Of a DNA stretch of 64,000 bases, positions 18,251-26,950 are shown one piece after another; the stretch's first letter is position 1, and each line of letters opens with the position of its first letter. The stretch is taken from contig JBGTBE010000068.1 of the NCBI GenBank assembly GCA_041749535.1, forward strand, positions 27,231 through 91,230. The letters are read 5' to 3'. The notes beneath the pieces are model-generated. The model ran no database searches. It was not told where the DNA came from and was given only the letters and a program-made list of their open reading frames with translations. Both the position numbers and the translations under genes were made by a program. Source of the stretch: JBBQZU01 sp041749535 (GTDB taxonomy: Bacteria; Bacteroidota; Bacteroidia; Flavobacteriales_D; Cryomorphaceae).

Positions 18251-19297
18251 CTATGAGATTGTAACAACCTCGCAATTTATACTGCTTTTTATTGCCGCCT
18301 CAATAATTTGCATCACGCGTATACCTTCATCGGCCGTAACAGGTTCTGTCATATTCATACGGATAGCCTTGTAAACCCCTTCATAAAACCAATGGTAATT
18401 TCCCGGTAAAGTTGGAACGGTTTTGCGAACTATTATACCATCTATTGAGGTGTGCAATATTCCCGAATCGCTTTCTGATTCTGTGCCCCAGTCTACCAGA
18501 TTTGGTTTGATGCCTGCTCTGATTGCGGCATCCTGCACATCGGCGCGCGGTTTAAAAAAGCTCCCCCTACGTCCCTGCATGACATAGGCAGGCAATACTT
18601 CTCTATTGAAATTACCTGCGTGCAATTTTACCCTGCTTCCGGGGTAGTAGAGTATGATTTCAATTTGATCATCCACCACAGAATTTTCACGCACTATACG
18701 AATATCAGCAAATACAGCCTCAGGGTATCCGAATAGCACAATAGCCTGATCAATAAGGTGAGACCCCAAATCCTTTAAAATTCCGGCACCGGCATTCTGG
18801 CTTTCTTTCCAATCTTTCGCGCTAATGTTTGGATTGTACCGGTCAAACCTTATTTCAGCTTCTACAATTTCCCCACACAGGTGTTTGCCTACAACATCTT
18901 TCACAGTCAGAAAATCACTGTCCCACCTGCGGTTGTGAAATACGCTGAGTTTCAAGCCTTGTGCAACAGCAATCTTTCTCAGGGTAACAGCTTCTTGTAC
19001 AGTTGTTGTAAATGCCTTTTCTACAATAACGTGGATGCCGCTTTCAAGTATTCTTTTTGCATAGTGAAAATGGGTATCTACAGGTGTATTCACAACCACA
19101 AGTTCCACGTCATCAGCGAGCAATTCATCGAGAGAATTGTAGGTATTTACAAGCGGATAGTCATTCTGAATATTCTTTTTGCTGCGCTCCCAGGCGCCGG
19201 ACAGCACGAAGCCCGGATGAAAGTCTATGAATGGTGCGTGAAAAATTTTGCCCGACATTCCATAGGAAAGAAGCGCAGTCCTGATTTCTTTCATCAA
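18251..19297 (-). CDS. Gfo/Idh/MocA family oxidoreductase
   Basis: A 348-residue NAD(P)-dependent oxidoreductase. The N-terminal Rossmann fold begins ALLSYGMSGKIFHAPF, where the usual GxGxxG is relaxed, followed by VNTPVDTHFHYA. The family EKP motif appears as EKA (IVEKAFTTT). The C-terminal half has the alpha/beta domain with GAGILKDLGSHLIDQA, holding the conserved DxxxH. SGKIFHAPF resembles the YdgJ/YhhX-type subgroup. The substrate is unknown, probably a sugar or inositol derivative. It is a single gene with no partner nearby. Confidence 0.88.
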   Translation of the reverse strand: MMKEIRTALLSYGMSGKIFHAPFIDFHPGFVLSGAWERSKKNIQNDYPLVNTYNSLDELLADDVELVVVNTPVDTHFHYAKRILESGIHVIVEKAFTTTVQEAVTLRKIAVAQGLKLSVFHNRRWDSDFLTVKDVVGKHLCGEIVEAEIRFDRYNPNISAKDWKESQNAGAGILKDLGSHLIDQAIVLFGYPEAVFADIRIVRENSVVDDQIEIILYYPGSRVKLHAGNFNREVLPAYVMQGRRGSFFKPRADVQDAAIRAGIKPNLVDWGTESESDSGILHTSIDGIIVRKTVPTLPGNYHWFYEGVYKAIRMNMTEPVTADEGIRVMQIIEAAIKSSINCEVVTIS

Positions 19298-19394
19298 GTG
19301 AGATTACCCATTTTCGGGCGAATTTTTAATTGCGCCTAGTGATTGATATCAGAGGCTATTGAAATTTATCTGATTCAATAATACAACAAGAATA

Positions 19395-19556
19395 ATGAAG
19401 TTTCGTGATCTTGAAAAGCTTTTCGATGCGGTCACCGAGATCTATACCGAACACAGGTTGGATTTGAGCGGAAGCAATTTACCGAATGGGGTGTATTTTT
19501 TCAGGCTTACTACAGGGTCAGATGTGCAAGTTCAGAAGTGGGTTATGTCCAGGTAA
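19395..19556 (+). pseudogene. Orphan T9SS sorting-domain tail (gene remnant)
   Basis: A 53-codon frame whose second half reads LDLSGSNLPNGVYFFRLTTG followed by a strand ending QKWVMSR and a stop. That is the final two strands of a T9SS type A sorting domain. The first 15 codons do not fit the domain, and no signal peptide or passenger precedes it, so this is best read as the 3' scrap of a deleted secreted-protein gene. Confidence 0.6.
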
Positions 19557-20132
19557 TAACTGCATGAAGCATTACATCCGTTATTCCAGAAAAATGGACA
19601 GGGTGGCACTCGTTTTTTCTATTTTAAAGATAAGCTTGGTTCAGAAATAAATATTGGTATTATCCTGAAGAAAGTACCGCTGCATTGCAAATGTAGAAGA
19701 GCCGCTTATATAGAAAGGTAAAATCTTTACTAACCAACAGATAATAGAGTTAGACCATCTGGTAGAGATTTTGATTGTACAATGCTGAGAATTATTTCGA
19801 ATAGACCATGTCTTAAAATTATACAGACTGACTTTATTTTGGAAATTTTATTTTGATGAAAAGATTGTTGTTCTTTTCCACTTAAGGTTCAGTGGTACGA
19901 GTTATTTTGAAATTTTACCAAGAGATAGTCAAATTCCCAATAATGAAAATGATTGCTTGGAAGAAATAATTTATAGGGAAAGATGGAGTTCAAATTTAAG
20001 GTTGGGATGAAAATTGTTACGAAGGCCGAAAAAGTAAGATTTGAAAAAACGGAGTGATTAAATTACAACAAAAAGCCTCTGCGCTGCATCTGCAATGCCG
20101 CGGTATGTTCTGCTTTGAAAAGTTGCGTCAAC
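19557..20132. other. Decayed region without an intact gene
   Basis: About 575 bases between the T9SS scrap and the giant kinase. Two start-less plus-strand frames look somewhat protein-like: one of about 53 codons beginning near 19562 (LHEALHPLFQKNGQGG) and one of 73 codons at 19789-20010 (with FSGTSYFEILPRDSQIP). Neither has an ATG or a family I recognise. The stretch is AT-richer than the flanking genes, and I read it as gene debris. Confidence 0.4.
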
Positions 20133-23100
20133 CTAACTGGGCAAGGTAATTTGAAAGATGGTCTCCCCTGGCCGGGAGGAAATGCGCAAAATTCCACCAT
20201 GCGCCTTTACGATATCGTGGGTGATGCTCAACCCCAAGCCCGTGCCTTCAGTGCCTTTCTTTGTAGTGAAAAATGGCTGAAGGATTTTGTCCTTGATGGC
20301 TTCGGGAATTCCCGGTCCATTGTCAGTGATGGAGATTTCGACCTCGTTCTCGGCTGTTCCCGACTCCGCTCCAACTCCCACATTGAGGTGCGATGAAACA
20401 GTGAGTACCGCTTTGTACTCCGGGTCAGTTTTCGTTTTTTCCCGCATGGCATCAAAGGCATTGTTGGCAAGGTTAAGTATTACCCTGCTAAAGTCTTCAC
20501 CAATCAAATTCACCTGTCCAAGGTTTTGATCGAGATCGAAATCGAGTTTTACGTTGATGGGATTCTTGGCAGCCCTCATGCCGTGGAAAGCCAGATTTAC
20601 AAACTCAGTGATCAGGGCGTTCAAATCAGTAGGTTCCATCTTACCACTACCACCGCGGCTATGCTGGAGCATGGATTTTACGATTCCGTCAGCGCGGGTG
20701 CCATGTTGATGTATTTTGGTGAGATTGGATTTCACATCGCCAAGAATTTCTCCAAGTTCTCTGGCTGTGCCTTTCTCAAAGGGCTTACCCAAAAGCTCCA
20801 TTACCTCATCAATCAGCTCCATGCTAAGCTCTGAGAAATTGTTGACGAAATTGAGCGGATTTTTGATCTCGTGGGCGATGCCGGCCGTGAGTTGCCCTAG
20901 TGACGCCAATTTTTCCTGCTGAATGAGTTGGGTTTGGGTAGCCCGCAACTCGGTGAGCGCAATTTCGAGGCGGTCGCGTTCTTCGCGGATCATCAGGGCC
21001 TGGTGCTCCGCCGATTTCAGGTCTTCAAAACGCTTGTAAGCCAGATCGAAAACACCCGCAAAGCGAACCAACGTGTCCACCGCATCTTTAGGCGGATCGG
21101 GTACCACGCCGGGCAGGCTGTAGCCAATCTCGCCATGGGTGGTGCGCGCCATTACGAAGGTGAGTCCGCCGATGTGGCGGATGTCATCGAGTGTGGGAGC
21201 CTGTGGATCGACCTGCTCGAAATCGCCGAGGGTAATCATTTTCTCCACGTAGTCCATGGCGGTGTCGATGTCCATTGCCAAAACATGAACGGGTTCTTCG
21301 CTTTTTTCCCAATTGGCCACAGTGGTTATATCTCCATGGATATGCCGCGGCAAGGTCATCACCATACCGATCTTCGTTCCATCGCCCGAAGTCATAGCCT
21401 TGGCGTAGGTTTCGGGCAGCCAGCGCATGTGCCAGAAGTAGTGGGCTTCGTGGCCCAGCTTCACAAATTCAGTGCGCATGGTTACCACGATATCGAGCAA
21501 ATCTGATGATTCCTGCATGGATGCTACCAGACCCCGGATGCGCTCCAGAGAGAGTTCGATGCGCGCTTCACGCGCCTGCCCTTCGGCATTTTGCAAATCG
21601 CGAAACCGGGTGTAGGCAAATGAAAAAACCGAAGTGGCTCGTTTCAACAGGTCCCAACTCTCGCCTGATATTTCACCGGGCGAAGCAGCTCCGATATACC
21701 CGTTGGAAAATTTATATAAATGGTAGGTGCGTTCGGGAATGGTTGCTCCATAAAAACCTTCCGGGGTAAAGACATTTGACTTTTCTCCGCAGTAGCGTAT
21801 CCATTCCACCCGCTGCGCACCCTGCATCAGGATGGACGTGCGCTCAGCTTTTGAGCGGTAGAAGTCCTTCATTTCTCTGCCCACCCAGGTGTCCTGTAGG
21901 CTTAGAGTCATCTGGTCAGTTACTGCCTTTCCGGAAGGGCTGTCTTTGATGGTAAACCAGCATTGGGTATTTCCACTGTTTTCATCGTGGATGTATATCG
22001 AACTCGTTTCCAATTCTTCGACACCTAACGCACCCATTTCATCGCGCAGCAATTGGGCCACTTCGATGAGTTCGTCGGGGCTTTGCATGGCCAAACTTCG
22101 GGAGCGCACTTTTTCCAAAGCTGCTTCGATCTGCGATTCCCGCGCTTGTGCTTCTGCTTTTTTCAAGTCGAGAAAGCGGGTGTAAGTTTGGTCAAAAACC
22201 GTTGCAAATCGCTTGAAGATTTCCTCTTCACGGCAGGGCTCGCGGGTGATGATGACCAAATAGCCCTTGGAAAAATAGGCAGCGTGCAATTTTTGCCACT
22301 CCGGTCGTTCCATACCGGCTGCTTCCATTTCATCAAAAATGTTTTTGGCAACCGGAACTTCGATGAGCCAGTCGTAATGCTCCTGCAATTTAGCCCCATC
22401 CAGCTGAACCGTCCTGAATACATCTCCATCGAGCCAGCCTTCGTAAAGCGTGGCATGGGCATAATCGTTTACATTGGGTAAATAGAAACCGCGTGAAAAG
22501 CCATCTTCCAGACTCAGCCACCACTCATCTTCAGCACGCTCTTTTTCGCAAAGTACAAAGCCGCAAGTCCATAGATTGTGCACCAGCCCGTTCATTTCGG
22601 CAAAGAGCACATTGGCCACATCGGCCAATTCATCAGAACGCTGCATGCCCATGGTGCGGGAGCGTACTTTTTCAAGGGCGGCTTCGATCTTGGCTTCCCT
22701 AGCCTGGGCCTCTGCTTTTTGCAAATCGAGAAAGCGTGTATGAGATTGGCTAAAAACCTTGGCGAAGCGCTTTAGGATATCTGCTTCTTCGTCGTTGAAC
22801 TTGTCGCGGGAATAACTAATGAGCTGGATGGCAATTTTGTTTACAAAGGCCGTCATCAAGGTGGCGATAGGGGCATTTAGAATGAACTGTTTTCGGTCTT
22901 CATTCAATTGCACAAAATCGGTTTGTGAAAACACATATCTGTAAAATTCATTCTTCTCTTCGGTTTTAAAACTCTGGTGAAAGAGTTCGGCACCGCTCGC
23001 GTAGCAGGCGTGCAGTTCACGGAGCAATTTCACATCTCCATAGGGCAGGCTCCAGCTCTCCGAGATGTCCTGGGGGTTTGAATTCATGGCTGTCCACAGC

Positions 23101-25451
23101 TCCATGTTTGCATAAGGGCCATGCATGGTTACGATCTGCGTGGTGTCGATAGATACTTTGAGTTCATTGAGCTGTGTAATAATGGTATTTACCACTTTTT
23201 GCAATTCGTCGCTTCTATGCATGGCCATAGAAGCGGAACGCACCCTTTCCAGGGCGGCTTCTATTTTTGCATCCCTTGCCTGCGCTTCTGCTTTTTGAAG
23301 ATCGAGGAAGCGGGTATAGGTTTGGTCAAAAACTTTCGTAAACCGTTTGAAAACATCGTGTGCACCGGGAATCCTTTCGTAGGTGATGAAGAGAAGAAAC
23401 CCGTAGCTGAATTTGCACAGGTGGTTGATCTGATAGGTAGGAAGCGAGAGTCCGGCTTCGGCAAGTTCATGAAAAATGGGGCCTAACTGTGGCAGTGACT
23501 TCATATGATCATAGTGGCTCTCAATGGCCTTACCACCCAGTTCCTGGGTAAAAAATGTGCGTTCACTGTGCACAAAATCGTTCCATTCATCAAAGGAATC
23601 TTCGCCGTGGTAGGGAAGCACAAATGGTTTTTGAAGCGTTCCTTCGCTGCTCATAATGCAGTTGCCGGATCTGCCGTCTTCCAGTTCAATACAGTAACCA
23701 CAGCTCCAGGCGGGTATACCCAGGGATTGTACTTCCATAAACATCAGATTGGCCACTTCGGGAAGATCGTCGCTCGACTGCATTCCCATGGTTCTTGACC
23801 GAACCTTTTCAAGCGCAGTCTCTATTTTGGCTTCACGGGCCTGGGCTTCGGCTTTTTCAATATCCCGAAAGCGACTATATGTCTGGTCGAAAACCCTGGC
23901 CAACCGTTGCAGAAAGTGTATGGTTTCCTCATCGGGCATATTATCCGAAGCGAAGGAAAGAAGCCCCATAGGAACGACCGAAGAAACGATAACCCGTCGC
24001 TTTTCCATGGGGATGTGATGGCCTGAGTTGACTACCAATTCATTTCTCTTTTCGTTGTATTCTTGGAGTGAGTCGCCAGTCAGATCAATGGTGAGAATCG
24101 GGTCTTGATTTTGCCAGGCTTCTACCAATTTTGCACTTATCGAATGAAAATCATAGGGGATGGTAGTTTTAAGAATTTCTTTTTTTTCACTTCGTCGCGC
24201 CCAGATGCTAAACGCTTCTGCATCTTTCTGGAAGATGGAAATGGACAATTGATCGGGCCGCCGTCCGAATTTTTCGAATTCATCAAAGAGCTGAAGCGTA
24301 ACACCTTCAATATCGGAGCTGTCGCGCATAGCATTTGATTGGCTGCGCAGCCTTTCCAATGCCGCTTCAATCTGCGCTTCTTTTGCCTGCGCTTCGGCCT
24401 TTTGCAAATCCAGAAACCGTGTATAGGTCTGTTGAAATGCCTTGCCAAAGCGCATCAGTATGGCATTCTCTTCGTCTGTGAATGGCGTGCCAGAGTAATT
24501 TTCGATGTACAGTCCCACGTTGTCGAGCAATACCGTCGATATGGTGAGCGCTGGTTTATTGTAAATGTTTTGTATTGTTTCTTCAGGCATGGTCGGCATT
24601 ACCGCCATCAAATCCTTATAGAATTTGTTCTTCTCTTCAAAATCGAGCAGGTTTGCAAAGAAGTTTTCACCCCTGGATTTTGCTTCAACAAAGCTGTTCC
24701 AATGCGGAGAGTCGAAATACGGAATCGCAATCTCGGAAGGAACCCCCTGCTGATGGTCGGCCAGACAGATGCGCATATCCTCTCTTTCCTTGTAATCGAG
24801 GATGAATCCGGCGTGATCAACGGGAATTTTCAGTCCTGCAAACTGATCGTACACAACCTGAATTACTTCAGGGAGCTCTTGGCTTTTGTGCATGGCCATG
24901 CTGCGACTTCGCACTCGTTCCAGGGCGGCTTCAATTTCCAGCTCGCGGGTTTTGTGTTCGAGTTCAATGGTACGGCGCTTCACGGCAGTGCGAAGCTCTG
25001 CGTTTTCCTTGTTGATTCGTTCAATGGCCACCGTTTCATCGCCTTCTACCATTTGGTCGGGAAGGGAGCCGTGCTGCTGGAATACCTTCCAACTCTTCGG
25101 ACTCTGGCGCATCAGGGTTGACAGTCTTAACTTGGAATAAAAACGCCATTCAGCGTCCACCAAAACATAGATATCGCAGAACTCGATGATCAGCACCTGA
25201 TCGCCCACTGGTATTTCTTTCACCTGTCGGTGGCGCCGTTCGGCCTTTCCTACCACTTCGTGAAATTGGGCGGTAAGCAAGGCTATGCCCTCATCTTTGC
25301 CAAAGCTGATTTCGCTCTCGGAAGTGCCGATCAAAGAAAGCTCATCATCGATGGTGTCGGCAAACACTTCCAGATTTCCCGAAAGGTAGCTATCCCAGTA
25401 CTTTTCATAAACCTGGCGGGCTTGCTTAATGGTCGTTGGGTCTGAATTCAT
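20133..25451 (-). CDS. Giant soluble histidine kinase with seven tandem sensor-like modules
   Basis: 1772 residues, no membrane segment. Residues 1-125 look like a SnoaL/NTF2-type domain, followed by a coiled coil (140-172). Seven modules of 182-192 residues start near 173, 361, 543, 730, 922, 1108 and 1298. Each opens with a helix of the form IEAALE[RK]VRSRSMAM, continues in an alpha/beta body that diverges strongly between copies, and closes with VFDQTYTRFLDLQKAEAQA, which leads into the next helix. The bodies may be GAF-like (inference). The kinase core has H1527 in GIAHEIKNPLNF, an N box near 1660-1668, DNGPGI (1710-1715) and GTGLGLSI (1736-1743). No receiver is adjacent; the nearest are at 12173-13600, next to a kinase with a nearly matching core. 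Confidence 0.9.
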   Translation of the reverse strand: MNSDPTTIKQARQVYEKYWDSYLSGNLEVFADTIDDELSLIGTSESEISFGKDEGIALLTAQFHEVVGKAERRHRQVKEIPVGDQVLIIEFCDIYVLVDAEWRFYSKLRLSTLMRQSPKSWKVFQQHGSLPDQMVEGDETVAIERINKENAELRTAVKRRTIELEHKTRELEIEAALERVRSRSMAMHKSQELPEVIQVVYDQFAGLKIPVDHAGFILDYKEREDMRICLADHQQGVPSEIAIPYFDSPHWNSFVEAKSRGENFFANLLDFEEKNKFYKDLMAVMPTMPEETIQNIYNKPALTISTVLLDNVGLYIENYSGTPFTDEENAILMRFGKAFQQTYTRFLDLQKAEAQAKEAQIEAALERLRSQSNAMRDSSDIEGVTLQLFDEFEKFGRRPDQLSISIFQKDAEAFSIWARRSEKKEILKTTIPYDFHSISAKLVEAWQNQDPILTIDLTGDSLQEYNEKRNELVVNSGHHIPMEKRRVIVSSVVPMGLLSFASDNMPDEETIHFLQRLARVFDQTYSRFRDIEKAEAQAREAKIETALEKVRSRTMGMQSSDDLPEVANLMFMEVQSLGIPAWSCGYCIELEDGRSGNCIMSSEGTLQKPFVLPYHGEDSFDEWNDFVHSERTFFTQELGGKAIESHYDHMKSLPQLGPIFHELAEAGLSLPTYQINHLCKFSYGFLLFITYERIPGAHDVFKRFTKVFDQTYTRFLDLQKAEAQARDAKIEAALERVRSASMAMHRSDELQKVVNTIITQLNELKVSIDTTQIVTMHGPYANMELWTAMNSNPQDISESWSLPYGDVKLLRELHACYASGAELFHQSFKTEEKNEFYRYVFSQTDFVQLNEDRKQFILNAPIATLMTAFVNKIAIQLISYSRDKFNDEEADILKRFAKVFSQSHTRFLDLQKAEAQAREAKIEAALEKVRSRTMGMQRSDELADVANVLFAEMNGLVHNLWTCGFVLCEKERAEDEWWLSLEDGFSRGFYLPNVNDYAHATLYEGWLDGDVFRTVQLDGAKLQEHYDWLIEVPVAKNIFDEMEAAGMERPEWQKLHAAYFSKGYLVIITREPCREEEIFKRFATVFDQTYTRFLDLKKAEAQARESQIEAALEKVRSRSLAMQSPDELIEVAQLLRDEMGALGVEELETSSIYIHDENSGNTQCWFTIKDSPSGKAVTDQMTLSLQDTWVGREMKDFYRSKAERTSILMQGAQRVEWIRYCGEKSNVFTPEGFYGATIPERTYHLYKFSNGYIGAASPGEISGESWDLLKRATSVFSFAYTRFRDLQNAEGQAREARIELSLERIRGLVASMQESSDLLDIVVTMRTEFVKLGHEAHYFWHMRWLPETYAKAMTSGDGTKIGMVMTLPRHIHGDITTVANWEKSEEPVHVLAMDIDTAMDYVEKMITLGDFEQVDPQAPTLDDIRHIGGLTFVMARTTHGEIGYSLPGVVPDPPKDAVDTLVRFAGVFDLAYKRFEDLKSAEHQALMIREERDRLEIALTELRATQTQLIQQEKLASLGQLTAGIAHEIKNPLNFVNNFSELSMELIDEVMELLGKPFEKGTARELGEILGDVKSNLTKIHQHGTRADGIVKSMLQHSRGGSGKMEPTDLNALITEFVNLAFHGMRAAKNPINVKLDFDLDQNLGQVNLIGEDFSRVILNLANNAFDAMREKTKTDPEYKAVLTVSSHLNVGVGAESGTAENEVEISITDNGPGIPEAIKDKILQPFFTTKKGTEGTGLGLSITHDIVKAHGGILRISSRPGETIFQITLPS

Positions 25452-25540
25452 ACTTGATATGATTTTGGTGATCGGGTTTGGATTTTTGATTTCCTTGTCC
25501 GCCCCTCTAATAGTTCACTCATGTTGTATGGCAGCGCGCC

Positions 25541-25576
25541 AGTCCGCCCCTTCAGTGGTCGGGGGCCGGGGCTGCC
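25541..25576 (+). repeat. GC-rich repeat, outer copy near DUF559 gene
   Basis: AGTCCGCCCCTTCAGTGGTC followed by GGGGGCCGGGGCTGCC. It is a diverged copy, in the same orientation, of the element at 26076-26120. It lies in the 181-base gap between DUF559 and the giant kinase. Confidence 0.55.
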
Positions 25577-25632
25577 TTGCCCAGGAAGATTGTGGAAAAT
25601 ATGTGGGCGGAATTTGATCATAATTTGTGCAG

Positions 25633-26082
25633 TCAATTCCCACGCTCGCCCCCGAGCCCTAAAGGGGAGTCAGCGCGCAGGATTTCGTTTATAATTTCAA
25701 TCGTTCTATCAAGATTGACAATGACTTCTTCATTTGCAAATCTGTATTCGGTGATTCCAAGGCTAGCTATGTATGCTGTTCTTTCGGAATCTTTGTTCTT
25801 TTGTTCGGCAGTGAGATGATAGCCACCGTCTACTTCGATTGAAATACGGAGTTTGTGACAATAGAAATCGAGGACAAAATTTCCGAGTGGGTGTTGTCTT
25901 GTGAATTTAAATCCAGATGGTTTGGATTTTAAATATTCCCAAAGCTTTTGCTCAGCTCCAGTCATATTATCCCTGAGTTTTCGGGCATTTTTATAAATGA
26001 TAGGATTCGCGCCATTGTGCATTCCCGATATTTTAAGCGGATCTTTTTCCATCATATCTTGTTTTGTGGGAGGTGTGCGCAA
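25633..26082 (-). CDS. DUF559 domain protein, Vsr-like endonuclease fold
   Basis: 149 residues. The core (about 30-140) has MTGAEQKLWEYLK, FTRQHPLGNFVLDFYC, ISIEVDGGYH and YRFANEEVIVN, the DUF559 pattern. The fold is related to very-short-patch-repair endonucleases, with FVLDFYC and EVDGGYH supplying the Asp/Glu catalytic positions. The function is not established. The first codons (MRTPPTKQ) and the last ones (SPLGLGGERGN) are read from GC-rich repeats that bracket the gene in inverted orientation, so the true start may be an internal Met. Confidence 0.8.
   Translation of the reverse strand: MRTPPTKQDMMEKDPLKISGMHNGANPIIYKNARKLRDNMTGAEQKLWEYLKSKPSGFKFTRQHPLGNFVLDFYCHKLRISIEVDGGYHLTAEQKNKDSERTAYIASLGITEYRFANEEVIVNLDRTIEIINEILRADSPLGLGGERGN
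25644..25680 (+). repeat. GC-rich repeat, 3' copy framing DUF559 gene
   Basis: Contains CCCCCGAGCCCTAAAGGGGA and ends GCGCGCAGG. Read on the opposite strand it matches the element at 26076-26120, so the two form an imperfect inverted pair around the DUF559 gene; this copy also encodes the last DUF559 residues. Confidence 0.6.
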
Positions 26083-26120
26083 GCCCGCCTCTTTAGGGGT
26101 TGGGGGTCGCGGTGGCCCTG
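26076..26120 (+). repeat. GC-rich repeat, 5' copy framing DUF559 gene
   Basis: GTGCGCAAGCCCGCCTCTTT followed by AGGGGTTGGGGGTCGCGGTGG. It is the inverted partner of 25644-25680 and a direct partner of 25541-25576. It spans the start of the DUF559 gene. Confidence 0.6.
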
Positions 26121-26158
26121 GGCGGGCATTTTTTGGCGGATGGTGCGGAAGAATCGGA

Positions 26159-26950
26159 TCATTTTGTTATATCGATTTCTTGTTCAATAAATTGGATGGT
26201 CTTCTCGATTTCACTAACTGTCGCTGTACAATTGTTGCGCATACCCCTGTTATTCAAAATGGCGAGTTTCAGCCCGTTCAGAAATGCCTGGTCGTTGAGT
26301 AGCACGGCCCATTGCTGTCTCAATGAAGCCAGTTGGGCATCACTGACATCCACTTTCTTCAACACAGTGTTTGTGACCACTAAATTGTCGAAATCAAAAA
26401 TGGTGAATTGATCTTTCAGGAATACTGAACGATCATAAAGATACATGTCGTATTCCCTGCGCATATGGGCCGTATGCACGTCGAGATTCTGGTACTGTTG
26501 AGCAACGTCGAGTAACATGAATTTGATGGAATCGTTGGTGATGAAGCTTAGGTTGCCCGAGCCAATCAGTTCGTCGATCGTTTTGGTGCTGGGCACGAAG
26601 GTGTTCCAGCGAAATACATTCCATGCCAGAGAGTCTAGGTACATCATCTCCGAAGTTGTCACTGGGGGCAGGCTGTTCAGTAAAAGCCATGCGGAAGATG
26701 ATTTCCGTTCCTTGTCTTCAATGAATGCAGCAAGTTTGTTCAGGTCCACTGCAAAGTCGGCCTTTAAGCCATTCAGGTATTTTATTTCGCGGGCTCTATT
26801 GGTCTTTTCATTGTTCCAATTGTTGATCTGCAAAGCGATCAGGATGCCAATGACCACCAATACGATTTCGCCGATGGCATAAATGAGATAGCGGGTAAAT
26901 CGATTCTGCGCGAGCAGGTTTTGGCGAATGGTTCTGAAGAGTCTTATCAT
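26159..26950 (-). CDS. DUF6090 family membrane protein (copy 3)
   Basis: 263 residues. The N-terminus has the DUF6090 signature: MIRLFRTIRQNLL, then a short basic linker and one membrane helix (about 22-42, YAIGEIVLVVIGILIALQ) ending in INNWNNE. The rest (45-263) is mostly helical, probably coiled-coil, with no recognised motif. The family is specific to Bacteroidota as far as I know and has no known function. It overlaps the previous copy by four bases, so it is translationally coupled, and it ends a run of three paralogues. Confidence 0.85.
   Translation of the reverse strand: MIRLFRTIRQNLLAQNRFTRYLIYAIGEIVLVVIGILIALQINNWNNEKTNRAREIKYLNGLKADFAVDLNKLAAFIEDKERKSSSAWLLLNSLPPVTTSEMMYLDSLAWNVFRWNTFVPSTKTIDELIGSGNLSFITNDSIKFMLLDVAQQYQNLDVHTAHMRREYDMYLYDRSVFLKDQFTIFDFDNLVVTNTVLKKVDVSDAQLASLRQQWAVLLNDQAFLNGLKLAILNNRGMRNNCTATVSEIEKTIQFIEQEIDITK

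Noticed and set aside
18132..18374. 80-codon plus-strand frame running into the 3' end of the oxidoreductase gene
   Set aside because: It lies partly antisense to that gene, and the rest of the 17970-18250 gap shows nothing I recognise.
20065..20132. Short minus-strand peptide frame after the giant kinase stop
   Set aside because: About 20 codons, no start and no family; chance cannot be excluded.
24339..25121. 260-codon plus-strand frame opposite the giant kinase
   Set aside because: Antisense to well-conserved repeats; similar shadows recur in each module copy.
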